In this document: positions 41,104 to 48,696 of the stretch, piece after piece
Position numbering within the stretch: the stretch's first letter is position 1
Layout: the number at the start of each line of letters is the position of its first letter
Assembly: GCA_004321915.1 (NCBI GenBank)
Contig: SCQE01000021.1
Span: 124,001 to 188,000, forward strand
Direction: 5' to 3'
Length of the DNA: 64,000 nucleotides
From: Nitrospirota bacterium
GTDB lineage: Bacteria > Nitrospirota > Thermodesulfovibrionia > Thermodesulfovibrionales > Dissulfurispiraceae
Program-made: the position numbers and the translations under genes
The notes under the pieces: generated by a model
Seen by the model: the letters and a program-made list of their open reading frames with translations, nothing else
What the model was told of the DNA's origin: nothing
Databases searched by the model: none

Positions 41104-42620
41104 AAATATTATTGATAGAACATCCGAGAGACTTCAAGCCCGAACGGTGCAACGATATAGCAAATACGCCGCTTTCGTCATGCCTTGTTTCGGGGTATGC
41201 GGCAGGAATGCTCCAAAGCAGAGGTCATGAGGTTGAGATCGTCGAAGGCTATCTTGAGAAGCTTCAATACAGCGACATCTTGGCAATAGCAGTCTCTTTC
41301 AGGCCGGACATCGTAGGCGTGCATATGGTCTATCAGTGGGGAAGAGATATTAAACTCTCCGGGTTCCTTTTAAGCATGAAGGACAGCGGCCTTTGCAGGC
41401 ATATTACGGCTTACGGCTTCTATCCGACAGTCGCTTTCCGCTCTGTGCTGAATAATTTCAGCGCGCTTGATTCTATAGTTTTAGGCGAGCCGGAAAATCC
41501 ATTTGCCGAACTTGCCGAAACCGTATCATCCGGTAAGTCGGTTGCCGGTATTGCCGGTGTTGCTGTCAGGAGCGGCGACGGTGAGGTTTTATACAACAGA
41601 CCGGATGTTCCCCAAAATCCCGACACTCTTCCGTTCCCGGTGCGCACAGAGGCGCTGTACCGCTTAAACGAAGTGAATCTGCTAGGCAGCCGGGGATGCT
41701 ATGGCAGCTGCACCTTCTGCTATATCAATAAATATTACGGAGGCGCTCAGCGTTGGCGTGGAAGGGGGCCTGAAAACATTACCGGCGAGATAAACGAAAT
41801 AATTGCAGAGACAGGGAAGAGGGAGTTTTATTTCACAGACCCGAACTTTTTCGGGCCCGGGAGGCATGGGCAGGAGAGGGCCTTGCGCCTTGCATCGCTC
41901 CTGAAGCCCTTGAAAATAAAGTTCGGCATCGAAGGCCGCGTAAACGATATTCACGACAAAACCATAGAGGCGTTGGTGGATGCCGGTCTGAGAAATATTC
42001 TAATCGGGCTTGAGAGCGGCAGGAACGAGTCCCTCAGGCGGATGAACAAGATGACGACAGTAGAGCAGAACGAGCAGGCGCTCCGGACACTCAGGAAGCA
42101 CGGGATTGAACCCAATGTGGGTTTTATAATGTTCGAGCCTGACTCATCTCTTGAAGATGTAAGGACCAATTTTGAATTTTTAAAGAGAAACAACCTGCTT
42201 AATAACTTGCCTGTCACCGCCAATGTGCTTTATCACCACCAGATCATATTGGAAGGCACGCAGGCTTACAGCGAACTCGCAGGCGGCGGACGGCTGAATC
42301 TGCTGAACGACACAGGCTATGAGGGGAGCGCGTATTTTAAGGCCGGAAGTGTATCCTGTCTGTCCGGAATTATGCGGCGGATAACAAACCATCTCTTTCA
42401 AAAAATGGACGGCGTATGGAGCGGAAGGGTCATTGCTCCGCCGGATTCCGGTAGGCTTTACGAGGATGTAAACAATCTGCTTGTCCGGACTTTTGACGAT
42501 GCGCTCTGCGGCCTTGAGGCTGAGGGCACTTTTTCTGCAGTGCAGGAGGACGAGATTGTCGAAAGAACAAACAGACAGATTTCCGAAATGCTGGCAGTAA
42601 GAATAAAAAAGCAAGAATAA
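41100..42620 (+). CDS. bzaE: B12-binding radical SAM protein, BzaE-like
   Basis: About 506 residues from GTG at 41100, which overlaps the previous stop (GTGA). The N-terminal part has the B12-binding fold (CLVSGYAAGMLQSRGHEVEIV), although the classical DxHxxG motif is not obvious in either protein. The radical SAM site is GSRGCYGSCTFCYINK. The C-terminal 120 residues are not shared with the BzaD-like protein. Predicted to install a methyl group on the benzimidazole ring, making 5,6-dimethylbenzimidazole together with BzaD and BzaC. Confidence 0.77.
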   Translation: MKILLIEHPRDFKPERCNDIANTPLSSCLVSGYAAGMLQSRGHEVEIVEGYLEKLQYSDILAIAVSFRPDIVGVHMVYQWGRDIKLSGFLLSMKDSGLCRHITAYGFYPTVAFRSVLNNFSALDSIVLGEPENPFAELAETVSSGKSVAGIAGVAVRSGDGEVLYNRPDVPQNPDTLPFPVRTEALYRLNEVNLLGSRGCYGSCTFCYINKYYGGAQRWRGRGPENITGEINEIIAETGKREFYFTDPNFFGPGRHGQERALRLASLLKPLKIKFGIEGRVNDIHDKTIEALVDAGLRNILIGLESGRNESLRRMNKMTTVEQNEQALRTLRKHGIEPNVGFIMFEPDSSLEDVRTNFEFLKRNNLLNNLPVTANVLYHHQIILEGTQAYSELAGGGRLNLLNDTGYEGSAYFKAGSVSCLSGIMRRITNHLFQKMDGVWSGRVIAPPDSGRLYEDVNNLLVRTFDDALCGLEAEGTFSAVQEDEIVERTNRQISEMLAVRIKKQE

Positions 42621-42654
42621 AAAAACAGGGGGATGGGGTGAGCGGGTGTGGAAG

Positions 42655-42683
42655 AATTACTTCCTACTTCCCACTTCCCAACT
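42655..42683. repeat. ACTTCCCACTTCCCAAC-type dispersed repeat
   Basis: In the 81-bp gap between the bzaE-like and bzaF-like genes, ACTTCCTACTTCCCACTTCCCAAC belongs to the CACTTCCCACTTCTCAC repeat family found in frame in cbiN, cbiQ and cbiD. AAGGAGG for the next gene follows directly after. Confidence 0.6.
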
Positions 42684-42701
42684 AATCTAAGGAGGAATTA
42701 A

Positions 42702-44003
42702 ATGACACAGCTTGAAAAGGCCGCAAAGGGAGAGTTTACAAAAGAGGTGATGACTGTTGCCCGGGAAGAAGGCATTGACCCGGAGGTCGTGAGAAGAAGG
42801 GTCGCGAAAGGCAGGATAGTCATTCCCGCCAACGGCAACAGGGCCCAAAGAGAGGTCGGCATCGGCAAGGGGTTGCGTACGAAGATCAACGCATCCATAG
42901 GTTCCTCTACGGATATTGCCGATATTGCGATGGAGGTCGAAAAGGCCAAGATTGCCGAGAAATACGGCGCGGACACGCTTATGGACCTCAGCGTAGGCGG
43001 AGACATAGAAGGCATAAGAAAGGCTGTGATGGGCGCTATAAGCCTGCCCATAGGCACGGTGCCGCTCTATGAAGCCTTCTCCCTCGCGATCGAGAAATAT
43101 GGAGCGGCGGTGAACATGCCTGCGGAGATGCTTTTTGAGATTACCGAGAAGCAGTGCGAGGAAGGCGTTGCGTTCATGGCAATACATTGCGGCATCAACA
43201 GAAAGACGGTCGAGATGCTCAGGAAACAGCATTACCGTTACGGCGGACTTGTTTCGAAGGGCGGTTCGTACATGGTCGCATGGATGGAGCACAACAACAA
43301 AGAAAACCCGCTCTATGAGCACTTTGACAGGGTGGTCGAGATACTCAAAAAACATGATACGGTTTTAAGCCTCGGCAATGGTTTTCGTGCAGGGGCGATA
43401 CACGACGCTACAGACAGAGTGCAGATTCAGGAACTGCTTATCAACTGCGAACTGGCGGAACTCGGAAGGGAGGCTGGATGCCAGACTATGGTCGAAGGCC
43501 CCGGTCATGTGCCGATAAACGAGATAGAAGCGAACATAATAATGGAAAAAAAGATGAGCGGCGAGTCGCCGTTTTACATGCTCGGACCTATAACGACCGA
43601 CATTGCTCCGGGATACGATCATATTACGGCCGCTATCGGCGCGTCGCTCTCATCTGCATACGGCGCGGATTTCATCTGTTATGTGACGCCGTCCGAACAC
43701 CTTGGATTGCCTTTTCCCGAGGATGTCAGAGAGGGAGTTATTGCATCGAGAATAGCGGCGCACATAGGCGACATGATAAAGCACAAGAATACGGGCGCTG
43801 ACAAGGCCATGGCCAAGGCCCGGCGCGACATGCAGTGGCAGAACCAGTTTTCTCTATGTATAGATGCCGAAAGGGCCAGAGAGATAAAGGCCAAGAGGGG
43901 CAACGGCAGCGACAATTCCTGTACCATGTGCGGCAAGTTTTGCGCGAATGATATACTAAAAGGCATGTTCAAAGCCGATATGGTCGGTTCGGACAAGCAC
44001 TAA
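42702..44003 (+). CDS. bzaF: 5-hydroxybenzimidazole synthase BzaF (ThiC paralogue)
   Basis: 433 residues over the full ThiC fold: MTVAREEGIDPEVVRRRVAKGRIVIPAN, DLSVGGDIEGIR, PIGTVPLYEA, VSKGGSYMVAWM, EGPGHVP, YMLGPITTDIAPGYDHI, and the C-terminal cluster motif CTMCGKFC (Cx2Cx4C-like) for the SAM-cleaving [4Fe-4S]. ThiC makes the thiamin pyrimidine from AIR; the paralogue BzaF turns the same substrate into 5-hydroxybenzimidazole. The position between bzaC-D-E and cobU-cobT under a B12 riboswitch supports BzaF. Sequence alone does not exclude ThiC, but a thiamin gene in this place would be odd. Confidence 0.85.
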   Translation: MTQLEKAAKGEFTKEVMTVAREEGIDPEVVRRRVAKGRIVIPANGNRAQREVGIGKGLRTKINASIGSSTDIADIAMEVEKAKIAEKYGADTLMDLSVGGDIEGIRKAVMGAISLPIGTVPLYEAFSLAIEKYGAAVNMPAEMLFEITEKQCEEGVAFMAIHCGINRKTVEMLRKQHYRYGGLVSKGGSYMVAWMEHNNKENPLYEHFDRVVEILKKHDTVLSLGNGFRAGAIHDATDRVQIQELLINCELAELGREAGCQTMVEGPGHVPINEIEANIIMEKKMSGESPFYMLGPITTDIAPGYDHITAAIGASLSSAYGADFICYVTPSEHLGLPFPEDVREGVIASRIAAHIGDMIKHKNTGADKAMAKARRDMQWQNQFSLCIDAERAREIKAKRGNGSDNSCTMCGKFCANDILKGMFKADMVGSDKH

Positions 44004-44010
44004 GGCGGTC

Positions 44011-44520
44011 ATGTCAGGAATTACTTTCATAATAGGCGGAGCAAGGAGCGGTAAGAGTTCTCTTGCACTTAAAAAAGCGTCCGATAAGCAGGGTAAAAAG
44101 GCTTATATAGCCACTGCTCAGGCCTTTGACGACGAGATGAAGGCCCGGATCGAGAAGCACAAAAAAGAAAGGTCTGCCGAGTGGGACTGCTTTGAGGAGC
44201 CTTTGGAACTGGCGCGTCTTTTAAGCGGCCTTCAGGGTAAATACGAAGTGCTGCTTATCGATTGTTTGACTCTTTGGCTTTCGAATATTATGTTGGCCGA
44301 AAAGAGCATCGAAGATGAAATAGATTCTCTTATCGTATCGCTGAATGGCATCGACTCATCTTTATTTTTGGTTTCGAACGAAGTCGGCCTCGGCATTGTG
44401 CCGGACAATCCTCTTGGCCGCAGGTTCAGGGACCTTGCGGGAACGCTTAACCAAAGGGTTGCGGCTGCGGCAGACGACGTCTATCTTGTAGCAGCCGGGA
44501 TACCTGTAAAGATTAAATGA
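44011..44520 (+). CDS. cobU: Adenosylcobinamide kinase/guanylyltransferase
   Basis: 169 residues. P-loop GGARSGKSS at the N-terminus, the guanylylation-region His in [10 protein letters not shown], and the Walker B-like [12 protein letters not shown]. CobU phosphorylates adenosylcobinamide and then transfers GMP, giving adenosylcobinamide-GDP for CobS. It lies seven bases after bzaF and 13 before cobT in the nucleotide-loop assembly block. Confidence 0.95.
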   Translation: MSGITFIIGGARSGKSSLALKKASDKQGKKAYIATAQAFDDEMKARIEKHKKERSAEWDCFEEPLELARLLSGLQGKYEVLLIDCLTLWLSNIMLAEKSIEDEIDSLIVSLNGIDSSLFLVSNEVGLGIVPDNPLGRRFRDLAGTLNQRVAAAADDVYLVAAGIPVKIK

Positions 44521-44533
44521 TCGGGAGGAGAGT

Positions 44534-45595
44534 GTGAATCTTTTGGAAGATACCGCAAAAAAAAATGTGGCTGTAAATGAGGATTGGTATGCAAAGGCGC
44601 AGAAGCGTCTCGACAATCTCACAAAGCCGCCCGGAAGCTTGGGCAGGCTCGAAGAGTTCGCAAGAAGGCTTGTGGCGATAAATCAAAATGCAATGCCCTC
44701 GCTCGACAAGAAGGTGGTCTTCACCTTTGCGGCAGACCACGGCATAACCGCGGAGGGTGTGTCTGCATATCCCAAAGAGGTCACGCCCCAGATGGTCTTT
44801 AATTTTCTGCGCGGCGGGGCCGGGATAAATGTTCTGGCGCGCCATGCCGGAGCCGAGGTCGTGGTGGTGGATATCGGAGTTGATTATGACTTTGAGAATG
44901 CAGAAGGTCTGCGGGCCCACAAGGTAGTGCGCGGCACAAAGAACTTTGCAAAAGGCCCTGCAATGACGAGGGAAGAGGCGCTCAAATGCATAGAGGTCGG
45001 GATAAATCTCGCCGATGAGTTTGCGGAAAAAGGATATAAGCTTTTCGGCACCGGCGATATGGGAATCGGCAATACAACGCCTTCGAGCGCTATTGCAGCG
45101 GTTTTGACAGGCCGGCCCGTTGCGGAGGTCACAGGCAAGGGCACCGGCATTTCGGACGATTCGTTGAAAGGCAAGATAAAGACGATAGAAAGTGCGATAA
45201 AGCTTAACTCCCCTGATCCAAAAGACGCGCTCGATGTTTTGGCCAAGGTCGGCGGGGCCGAGATAGGCGGTATTGCAGGGCTTGTTCTGGGCGCTGCCGC
45301 CAACAGGATACCGGTAGTGATTGACGGCTTCATTTCAACCGCAGGAGCATTGATAGCCTACTGTATAGAGCCTAAGGCCGCAGACTATATGTTCGCCGCG
45401 CATAATTCGGTTGAAATTGGCCACAAGGCAATGCTCGAAAAGATGGGCTTAAGCCCGATACTCGATTTGAACCTGAGGCTTGGAGAGGGCACAGGCGCCG
45501 CGCTTGCGATGACCCTGATAGAAGCTGGACTGAAAATATACAAAGAAATGGCGACCTTCGGCGAAGCAGGCGTATCGGATGAGATAATAAATTAA
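44534..45595 (+). CDS. cobT: Nicotinate-nucleotide:benzimidazole phosphoribosyltransferase
   Basis: 353 residues, full length, GTG start. Motifs: [54 protein letters not shown], and the C-terminal [11 protein letters not shown] with the catalytic Glu. CobT activates the lower-ligand base as alpha-ribotide; here it would use the benzimidazole made by the upstream bza genes. Linking of bza and cobT is a known pattern. Confidence 0.96.
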   Translation: MNLLEDTAKKNVAVNEDWYAKAQKRLDNLTKPPGSLGRLEEFARRLVAINQNAMPSLDKKVVFTFAADHGITAEGVSAYPKEVTPQMVFNFLRGGAGINVLARHAGAEVVVVDIGVDYDFENAEGLRAHKVVRGTKNFAKGPAMTREEALKCIEVGINLADEFAEKGYKLFGTGDMGIGNTTPSSAIAAVLTGRPVAEVTGKGTGISDDSLKGKIKTIESAIKLNSPDPKDALDVLAKVGGAEIGGIAGLVLGAAANRIPVVIDGFISTAGALIAYCIEPKAADYMFAAHNSVEIGHKAMLEKMGLSPILDLNLRLGEGTGAALAMTLIEAGLKIYKEMATFGEAGVSDEIIN

Positions 45596-45660
45596 GGGAC
45601 TGTCCCACTGTTGATTTGAAATCTCAAATTTGAAATTTAAAATTCGGAAGGGACTGTCCC
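45596..45660. repeat. 65-bp intergenic repeat bounded by GGGACTGTCCC
   Basis: The gap between cobT and cobS is bounded by two copies of the palindrome GGGACTGTCCC (45596-45606 and 45650-45660). Between them are ATTTGAAATCTCAAATTTGAAATTT words of the same family that is translated in the cbiX-cbiC fusion and in the four-helix-bundle protein. The palindromes also occur in cbiD near 63517. Confidence 0.7.
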
Positions 45661-45672
45661 TAATGCGGATAT

Positions 45673-46485
45673 ATGAAGAGTCTATTGCTTGCGATACAGT
45701 TTTTGACCATAATCCCTGTAAGGGTAAAGGGCGATCTTTCCGAAAAAGATATTGCCGGGTCGGCCCGGTTCTTTCCGGTTGCCGGGGCTGTGCAGGGATT
45801 TTGTATCGCTGCCGCAGCCTTTTTATTGAAAGATTTTTTCGGTGCCGAAATAACGGCCGGATTCGTTCTGCTTGCGCTGCTGCTTACCAACGGCGGTTTT
45901 GATATGGACGGGTTGATGGACACCTTTGACGCGCTTGCGGTCAAATCTTCCGGCGACCGCAGTAAGGATGTTGAAAAGCGGCTCACGGTGATGAGGGACA
46001 GCGCAGTAGGGGCCACCGGAGCAATGGCAATGGCGATCGTACTGCTGCTTAAGTTTCTGCTTATCAGCCGCCTGCTGAATTTTGCGCCTTTTCCAAGCGC
46101 TATAACTCTTCTTTTTCTTATGCCTGTTTTTTCAAAATGGGTCACTGTTCCCGCAATGTACCATGCCAAATCAGCGCGTAAAGACGGGCTCGGCCGCATA
46201 TTTATCGAAAATACAAATGCTCCGGCAGCGCTGTTTTCGACGGCAGTGTTTTTTATGATAGCAGTGATAGCCGGGCATTTTGGGTTTTCGATGTTGGGCG
46301 CTGAAAATTACGCGCTCTTTTTTGCTTCGTCGGTGTTTGTACTTTATCTCTTCTGCCTCGGCTCGGTAAGGTTTTTCGACAACAGGTTCGGAGGCCTTAC
46401 AGGCGACCACTGCGGGGCTATAAGTGAAATATCGGAACTGATTTTTATGACCTTGGGGTATGCATGGTTACGACCCTGTATCTGA
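45673..46485 (+). CDS. cobS: Adenosylcobinamide-GDP ribazoletransferase (cobalamin synthase)
   Basis: 270 residues with six or more membrane helices. The start LLAIQFLTIIPV and the acidic, metal-binding motif GGFDMDGLMDTFDALA are diagnostic. CobS joins adenosylcobinamide-GDP to the alpha-ribazole (phosphate) in the membrane. Its end overlaps cobC by 22 bases. Confidence 0.95.
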   Translation: MKSLLLAIQFLTIIPVRVKGDLSEKDIAGSARFFPVAGAVQGFCIAAAAFLLKDFFGAEITAGFVLLALLLTNGGFDMDGLMDTFDALAVKSSGDRSKDVEKRLTVMRDSAVGATGAMAMAIVLLLKFLLISRLLNFAPFPSAITLLFLMPVFSKWVTVPAMYHAKSARKDGLGRIFIENTNAPAALFSTAVFFMIAVIAGHFGFSMLGAENYALFFASSVFVLYLFCLGSVRFFDNRFGGLTGDHCGAISEISELIFMTLGYAWLRPCI

Positions 46486-47147
46486 TCAGGCACGGCGAGA
46501 CCGAAGGCGCGGATGTAAAACGCTACAAAGGCAGCATTGATGTGCCTCTGTCCGACAACGGCATAATCCAGATACAGAAGACTGCCGATTTTGTTTTCCG
46601 TTATCTTAAACTGTCCGAAGCGGCAAAGAAGAAAAGTTATCTTAACGATATTCATAACCCTCATGTGAACAGCAGCGAGGAACCCGCGCTAAGCTCGGTT
46701 TATTGCTCCGACCTCGGCAGGGCCATAAAGAGCGCAGAAATAGTGGCCGAACCTTACGGACTCTCGCCTGTCGCTAATCCGGCCTTCAGAGAGAGAAATT
46801 TCGGGGTATGGGAAGGAATGTCTTTTCCGGAGATAAAAGAAAAATATCCCTCCGAGTTCGAAGCGTGGGCATCAGACCCTGTAACATTCAGTCCCGTAGG
46901 CGGCGAAAGCACTGCCGACATGAACGACAGGGTCATGCCGGCCCTGGACATGATATTGGAAAAGCATCAGGGAGAATCAATAGCTCTTGTTGCCCACGGA
47001 GGAGTGAACCGCATTATCCTCTGCAATATAATGGGTGTTCCCCTCGAAAATGTTTTCAGGGTGGAGCAGGACTTTGCTGCGGTGAATGTCATCGAATTCT
47101 GGGACAAATATCCTGTGGTAAAACTGGTCAACGGGGTGTTTCATTGA
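46464..47147 (+). CDS. cobC: Alpha-ribazole phosphatase-like histidine phosphatase
   Basis: 227 residues. The phosphatase motif LIRHGETEG (catalytic His) is at residues 7-15, VYCSDLGRAIKSAEI in the middle, ERNFGVWEGMSFPEI, and the second His in VAHGGVNR. It probably removes the phosphate from adenosylcobalamin-5'-phosphate or alpha-ribazole phosphate after CobS. An insertion of about 20 residues (EAAKKKSYLNDIHNPHVNSS) after the first helix makes it longer than the usual 200 residues. Confidence 0.88.
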   Translation: MVTTLYLIRHGETEGADVKRYKGSIDVPLSDNGIIQIQKTADFVFRYLKLSEAAKKKSYLNDIHNPHVNSSEEPALSSVYCSDLGRAIKSAEIVAEPYGLSPVANPAFRERNFGVWEGMSFPEIKEKYPSEFEAWASDPVTFSPVGGESTADMNDRVMPALDMILEKHQGESIALVAHGGVNRIILCNIMGVPLENVFRVEQDFAAVNVIEFWDKYPVVKLVNGVFH

Positions 47148-47161
47148 CAAGAGGAAAAGAA

Positions 47162-47410
47162 ATGGATAGCACGGTAACGGCTAAAGGACAGACAGCAATT
47201 CCTGTGGCAATCCGCAGGAGGTATAACATCAAGCCCAAGACAAAGCTTGAATGGATAGACGACGGACATACTATTACGGTATTGCCTATTCCGAATGACC
47301 CCATTGGCGCTATTAAAGGCAGGTTTAAGAATACCGACCTGCTTAAGGCCTTGTTGAAGTCCCGGAAGATAGACAAGAATGCCGTTCAAGAAATTAAAGG
47401 CAGGCGGTAA
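47162..47410 (+). CDS. AbrB/MazE-type DNA-binding antitoxin-like protein
   Basis: 82 residues. The N-terminal half is a SpoVT-AbrB domain (STVTAKGQTAIPVAIRRRYNIKPKTKLEW). The tail (KGRFKNTDLLKALLKSRKIDK) is the kind of helix that neutralises a toxin. No complete PIN or MazF toxin follows; only a 52-57 codon frame and the BRO gene do. First gene of an accessory island between cobC and cbiP. Confidence 0.78.
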   Translation: MDSTVTAKGQTAIPVAIRRRYNIKPKTKLEWIDDGHTITVLPIPNDPIGAIKGRFKNTDLLKALLKSRKIDKNAVQEIKGRR

Positions 47411-47427
47411 TTTTGAGCGTAAAAAAC

Positions 47428-47586
47428 ATGAAGACATCCGTGGAAGACGAGACGGTTAAAAAATTGCTGTCGGTTTTCGGTATCTGCAACGGGGGGCCGA
47501 AAGACCTTGCGGACAACCATGACAAGTATTTGTATAGGATGGAAAGGAAATGCGGAAGGTATTTTGAGGAGGCAAACAATGAGTAA
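47428..47586 (+). CDS. Short unknown reading frame after the antitoxin
   Basis: 52 residues from ATG (57 from a TTG at 47413). It overlaps the start of the BRO gene by eight bases. The sequence has a charged C-terminal half (NHDKYLYRMERKCGRYFEEANNE) and no known domain. It may be a remnant of a partner gene of the AbrB antitoxin: a shorter version of its tail (DKYLYGTQRK, stop) recurs 964 bp downstream at 48485-48517. Confidence 0.4.
   Translation: MKTSVEDETVKKLLSVFGICNGGPKDLADNHDKYLYRMERKCGRYFEEANNE
47521..47535. repeat. Direct repeat flanking the BRO gene, left copy
   Basis: GACAAGTATTTGTAT here and at 48485-48499 is identical over 15 bp, and similarity continues (GGA, then AAAGGAAAT). 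The two copies bracket the BRO gene (964 bp apart), as expected from insertion or duplication of a cassette. The right copy is inside a 20-codon frame starting at 48455. Confidence 0.6.
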
Positions 47587-48421
47587 CGAACAAGCTCTTG
47601 CTGTTTTTGAAAATTATAAAATTCGTAGGGTATATGATGAAAAAGCAGAAACATGGTATTTTTCTGTAGTTGATATTATTGCTGCGCTTATTCAGCAGCC
47701 TGATTTTCAGATTGCCCGGAAGTACTGGAATAAACTCAAAGAACGCCTCAAAAAAGAGGGAAGTCAGTCGGTGACAAATTGTCACCAACTGAAACTTGAA
47801 GCAACTGACGGAAAGAAATATATGACGGATGTTGCAACCTCCGAGACTTTGCTGCGCCTTATACAGTCAGTTCCCAGCCCCAAAGCAGAGCCGATTAAAC
47901 TCTGGCTTGCCAAAGTGGGTTATGAACGAATTCAGGATATGGCGGACCCTGCACGCTCTCTTGACCGCGCCCGTGAATACTGGAAGCAACACGGCAGAAG
48001 CGAGAAGTGGATCCAGCAGAGAATGATGGGACAGGAGACCCGCAACAAGCTCACCGATTACTGGAAGAACCATGACATCAAGGGCGAAGATGAATATGCT
48101 ATCCTGACCAATATAATTCATCAGGAATGGAGCGGAGTTTCGGTCAAGAAGCATAAGGACATCAAGGGACTCAAAACCCAGAACCTCCGCGACCACATGA
48201 GCGAGGCTGAACTTATTTTTACCGCCCTTGCAGAACTCTCTACCCGTCAGATTGCCGAAAGCGTTGATGCAACGGGTATGACCGAGAACTCTGAAGCAGG
48301 CAAAAAAGGCGGGCGAATCGCCAAAAAAGCCCGCCTTGAACTTGAACATAAAACCGGCAAAAAAATAGTAACCGGTGAAAATTTCCTACCTCCGGCGGGA
48401 TCGAGGAAAAAACTAAAGTGA
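47579..48421 (+). CDS. BRO-N/DinD-like protein (phage antirepressor family)
   Basis: 280 residues. Residues 10-120 match the BRO N-terminal domain (VYDEKAETWYFSVVDIIAALIQQPDFQIARKYWNKLKERLKKEG-like pattern, given here in short form as WYFSVVDI and YWNKLKERL), with the C-terminal region seen in DinD-like proteins (ARSLDRAREYWKQHGRSEKWIQQRM, HKDIKGLKTQNLRDHMSEAEL, GGRIAKKARLELE). DinD is SOS-induced and acts on RecA in E. coli; related BRO proteins bind DNA in phages. GAGGAGG lies six bases before the ATG. Its place within a B12 operon is accidental to B12 synthesis. Confidence 0.85.
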   Translation: MSNEQALAVFENYKIRRVYDEKAETWYFSVVDIIAALIQQPDFQIARKYWNKLKERLKKEGSQSVTNCHQLKLEATDGKKYMTDVATSETLLRLIQSVPSPKAEPIKLWLAKVGYERIQDMADPARSLDRAREYWKQHGRSEKWIQQRMMGQETRNKLTDYWKNHDIKGEDEYAILTNIIHQEWSGVSVKKHKDIKGLKTQNLRDHMSEAELIFTALAELSTRQIAESVDATGMTENSEAGKKGGRIAKKARLELEHKTGKKIVTGENFLPPAGSRKKLK

Positions 48422-48696
48422 TAATCCCGTGAGTGAAGAAGAGTTCTTTATAAAATGCCAAGAATAAATGAGGCGATATTAACCGACAAGTATTTGTATG
48501 GGACACAAAGGAAATAAAGAAAGTTTATGTGTATTGCTGACAGGCATTTTTAAGAAATTATACACAGCGACAAAACAATTGCCGCATAACGTGGCTATAT
48601 ACAAGGCTTTCCAAGACAATAATGCGGCAAAATATATGACGTTATGTATAGAACGGAGTTTAGGAAATTGTTTTAAGAGGTCGAGGAACAATCGTT
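48422..48696. other. Intergenic region with nested inverted repeats (no convincing gene)
   Basis: It contains the right copy of the direct repeat (48485-48499) and a set of inverted words: AAAACAATT (48572-48580) with AATTGTTTT (48666-48674), TTGCCGCAT (48579-48587) with ATGCGGCAA (48622-48630), and CATAACGT (48585-48592) with ACGTTATG (48639-48646). The GCATAAC...GTTATGT pair about 60 bp apart recalls integron attC ends, but the match to RYYYAAC/GTTRRRY is imperfect. A 69-codon frame at 48498-48707 overlaps these repeats and looks non-coding. Confidence 0.5.

Noticed and set aside
42702-44003. Thiamin synthesis gene thiC
   Set aside because: The protein is a ThiC homologue, but it is flanked by bza-type methyltransferase genes and cobU-cobT under a cobalamin riboswitch, with no thiamin genes or TPP riboswitch. 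BzaF is the better reading, though not proven.
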